DNA of 60,000 nucleotides from Polytrichum commune (taxonomy: Eukaryota > Streptophyta > Polytrichopsida > Polytrichales > Polytrichaceae). The notes beneath the pieces were generated by a model that was given only the letters and a program-made list of their open reading frames with translations, was not told the DNA's origin and did no database searches. The translations under genes were made by a program, and so were the position numbers. The stretch is taken from positions 27,778,001 through 27,838,000 of the forward strand of contig OX485803.1 in NCBI GenBank assembly GCA_950295325.1, written 5' to 3'. Position 1 is the first letter of the stretch, and every line of letters begins with the position of its first letter. This document shows positions 54,590-60,000 of the stretch, one piece after another.

Positions 54590-54985
54590 CCGCGTTCCCC
54601 CGTCCGCTCCAGCGTTCTCCCCCCCGTTCCCAACCCCCTTCCGCCCCACCCCCGTCCGCTCAACCCCCACCCCCGTCCGCTCCACCCCCCCCTCCCCCGT
54701 CCGCTCCACCCCCTCCACAGTCCGCTCCACCCCCTCCCCCGTCCGCTCCACCCCCCTCCGTCCGCCCCACCCCCGTCCGCTCCACCCGCTCCCCCGTCCG
54801 CTCCACCCCCCTCCCCCGTCCGCTCCACCCCCCTCCGTCCGCCCCACCCCCGTCCGCTCCACCCCCCGTCCGTCCGCACCACCCCCCTCCCCCGTCCGCA
54901 CCACCCCCCGTCCGTCCGCTCCACCCCCCTCCGCCGTCCGCACCACCCCCCTCTCCCGTCCGCCCCACCGTCCGCCCCCGGCCGC
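54590..54985. repeat. GTCCG minisatellite, opposite strand, upstream of the orphan exon
   Basis: CCCCCGTCCGCTCCACCCCC-like units (17-25 bp) run in the inverse orientation to the neighbouring array, with the switch at about 54580-54600. The two arrays together form a large, imperfect inverted repeat. Confidence 0.95.
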
Positions 54986-55042
54986 CCCACACCCTCCTTA
55001 GTCATATTTTTCTACTTTGATTTTAACAGAACCCTAAACACA

Positions 55043-55127
55043 ATGGCAAAATGGTTTACTTGGCAAGGGAAATATGCACATCCACGTCGGCGTTTTCTGC
55101 CACATAGGGCACCACCTTGGCAAGAAG
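55043..55127 (+). CDS. Orphan first exon reading out of the right hAT end
   Basis: ATG opens a frame MAKWFTWQGKYAHPRRRF, then LPHRAPPWQE, ending at a strong splice donor, G|GTAAGT (55128). It follows the plus-oriented GTCCG array, but no clear TATA box is seen. Only 140 bases of the element remain after it, so any second exon must lie in the flanking DNA or was lost. It may be the stump of a fifth cargo gene, or an exon-trapping module. The protein piece is too short to recognise. Confidence 0.4.
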
Positions 55128-55183
55128 GTAAGTATTTTACCCACCCTAGTCCATTCCCCCTATGTTGACCCTACGTGGACCCT

Positions 55184-55267
55184 ATTGTGTCGTGACGGAG
55201 GGGTCCGTCACGACACGACCTGACATGACGGCACGACACCGTCATGACGTCGCGATAGACAACCCTG
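55184..55267 (-). repeat. Right hAT terminus with subterminal motifs
   Basis: It reads TGTGTCGTGACGGAGGGGTC, CGTCACGACACGACC, GACGGCACGACACCG, GTCATGACGTCGCG, ATAGACAACCCTG. The last 13 bases are the exact inverse of the left end, and the clustered motifs match the left side. Confidence 0.85.
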
Positions 55268-55275
55268 GCTGCTGG

Positions 55276-55928
55276 GTTTACCCTGGTTCGAACAGCTGCT
55301 GGGCTTACCCGGTTGCGGACAGCTGCTGGGCTTCCCTACATTGAAACTCACCGACTATACTTGGTTTTTTTTTTGGGTTAACCAACTAAGTTATGACCAA
55401 ACTTAATAATAGTTTTGATAGTTAAGCTAGTTAAGATAGACTAACTAATAAGCTAGTTAGTTAGGCTAGTAGTTAGAATACTTGGTTTAACTAGTTGTTT
55501 AGTAACTACATTAAAGGGTTGAACTTGGGAGGGATTTGTCAGGGCTTAAGGGAGAGGAGCCGATGATAAGTCATGTAAGTGTTTTTCAACACTTGCATTG
55601 AAGACTTAGGTGCATCATGGAATCAACAAGTTATAACCTCAGCGAAGTGTCGTGTACTAGTGAAGAATCAACAGCTAGGACTAAAGTTGTATGAGGGAAA
55701 TCTTTGAAGGCATGCCTGGCAAAGGCGGTAGGGTGGACTCTGGAAAAGGCCACGGATGCACCTGTGCAAGGGAAACACACTAATAAAATGTCATGATTTG
55801 AATTAAGTAGAAGCTCATTAAGGTAGAACACATATCCCATGGTTACTACGAGTGTTTATGTTACACATGTGATCTCTAAACCTATCACCCGGACTTGGAC
55901 GCTTAAGGGTGGTGGGTTTGGCCTCACA
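55276..55928 (+). mobile_element. Right part of LTR-A copy 2
   Basis: It resumes the 30-bp minisatellite and then follows LTR-A copy 1 (ATCAACAG/GGCC, AGACTTAGG, ATCACCCGGACT) to the CTCACA end. It holds no gene. The open frames here are short. Confidence 0.8.
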
Positions 55929-57304
55929 GGTTCTCGTTCCACCACATAGTTGTCAACTATGTCAAACTAATGTCGGCGATTCTTGATGCAATGTATTCAT
56001 CGTGGCGTGATAAACTCATTTCAATCAGCTCCAATGGAAAAATACAATGACTGGTCAAACCAGAGGCATTGTCAATTTGCTTGAAGATCAGTGCACGAAT
56101 CCCATTCTACAAATCCGGTGTGTTGCACATCAGTTAGACCTCATCGTCAAGAAAACCACTCTATATGTTGACGATGGCAATTTCTACAAAATTGCCCATT
56201 TGTTTTCTGTTCATTTGCGTGCGCAGGTGAACCTTATTACTGAATTGGGATCGAAATGCCCCAAAGACACCACCCGATGGGTCGCGTTCGGCAAAATGTT
56301 GCAATTGAAATTGAAACACTGTCACCGTGTGCCTCAACATGTGCAAGATAAACAACCTTTACAAGCTCCTTTGGGTGTGTGGTGGATTATTGCTACAGCA
56401 CTATCACCTGTCTTTGATTCCATAAGCGTTACCGTGGCCACAATACAAGCGCAAAACTTGGTCATCTCGCAACATCGCCAGGAGGTCACCAGATTGATCT
56501 CTAGCCTCTGCATCGATTTCAGCATCCGCACAACGGCCGATAATTCGCTAGTTGGCGTCAATTTGGCGACAACTGTGTCGACCAACGATTGGTGGCTAGA
56601 GAAGATGTCAATTGCCCTACATATCCAAAACCAAGGATCTTGGGCTCGCGATCTATTCAAAGTTTACCTGATGACAACAAGATTCGTGTTGTGAAGGAGA
56701 TCGGAATTTTCGTCATATGGATCATGTCTGATGGTTCAAAGGTGCAAGGTGAGCGCAACCACAACAACGCCGCCAAAACCATTGAGGCACCGCCAGTCAT
56801 GCCCGCCGAATAAGTAAAGATGCGAATGGGTGCTTTCATCAGCGATGTCCTTGATCCGTTCCGTCAACATTTGGAAAAATTTTGATCGGCTGAACAAATT
56901 GAAAAAATCGAATGTAATCATAAGGATTTACTCCTTGCCTATACCCGCGAACTCTCAGTCAAGGAAGTTTTGGATGCTCACCATCACAAAATATTCTTCA
57001 ATGATGCGTGGGACAGTGTTAAGCCCCGTTTCCTCACCCTCCGCCAATTTTGTGGCGGATTGGCGTCCGCGTTCCCCAACACTACATTAGTTGAATCCGA
57101 TTTCTTTGTGGTAAAGTGGAAGAAAGATGTACATTGTACAAGCTTAACCAACCTATCCTTGGCGGGAGTAATGCATTCCAAGCAATTCGACGTTTTAAGC
57201 GGCCTTTTCTAATACTTTCAATAAAGATGCCAATTTTGCCATATTTAAGCTCCAAATTGTGCCATAATTGATTTATTCATGGCATATATGGCATTTGCCA
57301 TATT

Positions 57305-58940
57305 TTATGAGGTCTGGCATACATGGTAGATGTTTGCTTCTAGATATCATGATCCTTCAAGAAATTATCGAATGCCTTGGAGTCGAACTCCCCGCCATTG
57401 TCCAAACAAAACGTTTTGATTTTGTGCTCCGATTGTGTCTCTATGAGTGCCTTAAACTCCTTAAACTTCTCAAAGCATTCCACTTTGGATTTCAATGCAT
57501 TCAACCATACCCTCCTTGAAAAATCATCAATGAAGGTTATAAAATACCTTGCACCGTCCATGGATATGATCCTCAAGGGGCTACAGACATCGGAATGCAC
57601 AATTTTCAAAAGCTTGGTCGCTCGCCTTCCTTCCTCGTACAGAAACGCAACCCTATGTTAACTGCCTTCGATGTACGCTTCACAAAGTAATGAAGGTGTG
57701 GAGCAAGAAAATTTTCCAATGTATATACCATTTACCATATTTTGAAGGATATGAATACCTTTCACATTCAAATGGCCAAGGTGACGATACCAAACCTCGA
57801 GCGTAACATCTTCGATTGAAGATTGCACCAAGTTGGCCACTTCCACTTTGTGCACCTTCACAAAATTGATTTTGTACAAATTGTGTTCACGTGACAGAAT
57901 CTCAATGCCTTCACCATCGCAAGATTTGACAATGCATTTGTTTAGGTTGAATTGGATATTTAAACCACTTGACACAAGTTTATTCACCGAGAGCAAATTG
58001 ATATGTAATTTGGACGCATGGAACACATCATTAATACGAATTTGGTTGATTTTATCTTTCAAGATTTATTCGACGACAATAGATCTCATTCCCATTACTT
58101 GGACAATGCTATTATCACTCATATGTACATTGCGTGAACTGATTACCTCATACGTATCAAATACAACACTATGCCAAGTTGTGTGCTTGGAGGCTCCCGA
58201 ATTCATAATCCACTTGCACATGCTTGTAGAATGTGCTTCATTATGCATTACAAATGCGTGGTCATCATTATCTTTTGTATTCTTCGTTTGTTTTTGTTCC
58301 TTGTTCTTTACTTTGTAACAAAATCGTACAATGTAGCATGGTTTACCACAATAAATATACAATTTTACGCCTTGATACAAAAATGAGTTGTTGGCTTTGT
58401 TTTGTTGCAACATTATGCCGGTATCATCATTTTGGGGTTCTTTCTTCTTACGCTTCGACATCTCGTACATCAAATGCGCTATCATGTAGTTTTTCGTAAG
58501 TTCCTTCATGGACATCGTCTCCATGGTGGTAATCAAGTATGCATACGACGTCGGCAAGCTTTCGAGCAAGGTCAAGACAATGTCATTGTTTTTCACGGGT
58601 ACTTCTAAACAAGTGAATTGATCCGTGGGCACCTTGATCTTATTGATGTGGTCTAAAAAATTGTCGCCCTCTTGTATTTTACACGTGAAAAACTTGTGAC
58701 GAATGAAGAGCATATTGGACAAATATTTTATCTCTTGAATGTCACAAAAGACAAACTCTTCCACGCCTCCGCAAATCCTTTACAACTTTTGATGTGCGCA
58801 AGTTAGTTGTCCGCCAAGTTGAGGCCAATGATGGTCATGGCTTTCTTGATGTGTCATTAGTATTTCTTCAGCACTTTGGGATCCGTATTGGAAGGTGGAG
58901 CTTTTTCGGATCCGTCCACAATATCTTAAAGATCCATGGA
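57305..58940 (-). pseudogene. Copia gag-protease-integrase fragment, decayed
   Basis: Read from right to left. Gag (58940-58130) has HIKKAMTIIGLNLADN and KGFAEAWKSL with stops, then FLDHINKIKVPTDQF and a degenerate zinc knuckle YCGKPCYIVRFC (first C and the H lost). The protease has NSGASKHTTWH (D changed to N in the active site). The pre-integrase region has WYRHLGHLNVKGI. The integrase core has HSDVCSPL, FIDDFSRRVWLNALKSK and LDNGGEFDSKAF. Sequence similarity ends near 57305 (integrase C-terminal part), so reverse transcriptase and RNase H are missing. It abuts the 3' end of the hAT pseudogene. It cannot move on its own. Confidence 0.88.
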
Positions 58941-59039
58941 TCCCAACATCATTTAGATTTTGAACTTTCAAATGTTGAACTTTCCTTTATTAAAATTGTC
59001 AAGGATTGTAGTGGCCTTGCTCTCAAATAATGTCATTGT

Positions 59040-59965
59040 ACGCTTGGATATATTCTCAAAACATTCAAACAATATATTTTTTTACCCTAAATGCCGTACA
59101 TTCTCAAATTTTCAAATAAGTTCATTTAAATCACTTAAACAAAATCTCCTTCACCTCAATTGCCTTACACTATCAAATCATTCAAATAAAAATTTCTATA
59201 CCTCATGAGAGTTCTAAGGACACTCAAATGATTCAAATAATATTTCTTCAACTCAAATGTATCTCACACTCTCAAAAAAACAAGCCTCTTAAATCATGTG
59301 CTATTGAAATCTAAACACTTTTAAAGCTCTTAAAAAAGCTTTTGAACGCTCAAAACATTAAGTCAATTGCTTTAAAGTCTAAATACCTCCAAACCTCTCA
59401 GATAAGTATCTCAACATTCAAATCTCTCAAATCATATATTATTTGAATCTAAACACCTTCAAAATTCTCCAAGAAACCCTTGAACACTCAAAACATTCAA
59501 GTCAAATGCTTGAAGTCTAAACACCTCTAAACCTCTCAAATAAACCTCTAAAAACTCAAAACATTCAAATCAAATGCTTGAAGTCTAAACACCTCTAAAC
59601 CTCTCAAATAAACCTCTAAAAACTTAAAACATTCAAATCAAATGCTTGAAGTCTAAACACCTCTAAACCTCTCAAATAAACCTCTAAAAACTTAAAACAT
59701 TCAAATCAAATGCTTGAAGTCTAAACACCTCTAAACCTCTCAAATAAACCTCTAGAAACTTAAAACATTCAAATCAAATGCTTGAAGTCTAAACACCTCT
59801 AAACCTCTCAAATAAACCTCTAAAAACTCAAAACATTCAAGTCAAATGCTTGAAATCTAAACACCTCTAAACATCTCAAATAAACCTCTAAAAATTCAAA
59901 ACATTCAAGTCAAATACTTGAAGTCTAAACACCTCCAGACCTCTCAAAGAAACCTCTAAACACTC
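59040..59965. repeat. 68-bp tandem array, decaying to the left
   Basis: TGAAGTCTAAACACCTCTAA recurs at 59511, 59579, 59647, 59715, 59783, 59851 and 59919, exactly 68 bp apart. Diverged units can be followed leftward (59444, 59373, 59304 and further to about 59040) at 67-69 bp. Units are best preserved at the right, and the array probably goes on beyond or near the window edge. No spacer pattern or coding capacity is seen. Confidence 0.93.
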
Positions 59966-60000
59966 AAGAAATTCAAATTACATGGTTTCGCATCAAATAT

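Larger units (their letters stand above)
39462..55267. mobile_element. Giant cargo-carrying hAT transposon, 15,806 bp
   Basis: The left end is CAGGGTTGTCTATTGTGTCG. The inverted right end is CAGGGTTGTCTATCGCGACG. The flanking 8 bases are gctgctgg on both sides (39454-39461 and 55268-55275), the hAT duplication size. Because the site is a tandem array containing this word, the duplication alone is not independent proof, but joining the flanks restores one perfect array unit. Both ends are packed with TGTCGTGACGG / CGTCACGACACG motifs. Inside are an intact hAT transposase (+, 40362), a broken RING-like gene (-, 44259-46561), a small charged protein (-, 48031), an intact kinase-like gene (-, 51800) and an orphan outward exon (+, 55043). 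Usual plant hATs are about 3-5 kb with one gene. Confidence 0.87.
38375..55928 (+). mobile_element. Solo LTR-A copy 2, split by the giant hAT
   Basis: It begins TGTGAGCCCAAAATGGTGCC and ends GGTTTGGCCTCACA, flanked by ggttc (38370-38374 and 55929-55933). Without the hAT and its duplication (39462-55275) it is about 1.74 kb, the size class of its relatives. Start, promoter and tail (ATCACCCGGACTTGGACGC, TTAAGGGTGGTGGGTTTGGC) match copy 1. It has a TATA box (38728-38735) and a 30-bp minisatellite where copy 1 has a 69-bp one. Confidence 0.85.
38060..57211 (+). pseudogene. hAT-family transposase (second lineage), split by LTR-A copy 2
   Basis: The 5' piece (38060-38374) reads NHKLAGLNDHMVGEFVRVL and EFSLAADASTHFG with stops. 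The 3' piece resumes at 55929, reading WRDKLISISSNGK, TMTGQTRGIVNLLEDQ, IRCVAHQLDLIVKKT, TTRWVAFGKMLQL and LGVWWIIATALSPVFDSI. It ends with a hATC-like LRQFCGGLASAFPNTTLVES, SDFFVVKWKKDVHCTS and a TAA at 57209-57211. DAS, SSNG/TMTG and VAHQLD fit hAT catalytic positions. From memory it resembles hAT-like genes abundant in oomycetes and some plants, and it is unlike the giant hAT transposase at 40362. Frameshifts lie near 38310, 56050, 56690 and 56880. The terminal repeats were not found. Confidence 0.75.

Noticed and set aside
53950-55005. A 351-residue minus frame and several plus frames
   Set aside because: They lie in the 21-bp and related minisatellites. Period multiples of three keep frames open by chance.
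38375-55928. A 17.5 kb intact LTR retrotransposon or single giant element with TGTGAG...CTCACA ends
   Set aside because: The inner 15.8 kb has its own hAT ends and duplication, and the outer parts join into one LTR-A resembling 6222-8274. It is a solo LTR with a nested hAT.
59300-59965. CRISPR array
   Set aside because: Units are contiguous 68-bp tandem copies without unique spacers, in a eukaryotic context.
1-60000. rRNA or tRNA genes
   Set aside because: No cloverleaf with the conserved A and B box words and no rRNA-like stretch was noticed by eye. A tRNAscan run would be needed to exclude short ones.

Overview
This window looks like nuclear DNA of a land plant, very rich in transposable elements. 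The evidence is: decayed plant-type host genes with GT-AG introns (an EFG1-like rRNA-processing gene and a CDC5-like exon), a short run of the plant telomere repeat CCCTAAA, and Copia, MULE, Tigger/pogo, hAT and PIF/Harbinger-like elements. From memory, the MULE and DDE_1 proteins most resemble those of seedless plants (mosses, ferns), but the sequence alone does not fix the species. No intact ordinary host gene, rRNA, tRNA or CRISPR array was seen.

The window is best read as four nests separated by old AT-rich intergenic DNA. (1) The left edge holds the 3' end of a Copia element and an orphan CDC5-like exon. (2) A Tigger/pogo element spans 5886-21607 with a TA target duplication. It has been split by a solo LTR (family A, 6222-8274, duplication gagtc), a 9.1 kb MULE (9106-18192, 9-bp duplication aattgaggg) and a solo LTR of family B (19726-21523, duplication tgtga). 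Removing these leaves about 2.76 kb, a normal Tigger length. The MULE holds a decayed transposase, a 180/460-bp satellite-like array with near-perfect palindromes, and one end of another LTR-A. (3) An EFG1-like pseudogene (27721-32524) keeps its exon structure but has three C-to-T type stops. An LTR-A is inserted in one exon, and an LTR-B lies inside that LTR-A. A minus-strand DDE_1 transposase relic and a Harbinger-type MITE follow. (4) A hAT pseudogene (38060-57211) is split by a solo LTR-A (38375-55928, duplication ggttc), and that LTR is itself split by a giant 15,806-bp hAT element (39462-55267). A decayed Copia fragment and a 68-bp tandem array close the window.

The giant hAT is the most notable object. 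It has matching CAGGGTTGTCTAT ends, an apparent 8-bp target duplication and an intact 1065-residue hAT transposase on the plus strand. It also carries cargo on the minus strand: a long coiled-coil/RING-like gene (now carrying a frameshift and two TGA stops), a 191-residue charged protein, and an intact 638-residue divergent protein kinase-like gene. A lone exon with a perfect splice donor points out of its right end. GTCCG-rich GC minisatellites stand immediately upstream of the TATA boxes of the transposase, RING-like and kinase-like genes. The fourth gene has a different array (81-bp repeats plus telomere repeats) upstream. I infer a cargo-carrying hAT lineage with repeat-based promoters. 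What the cargo does is unknown.
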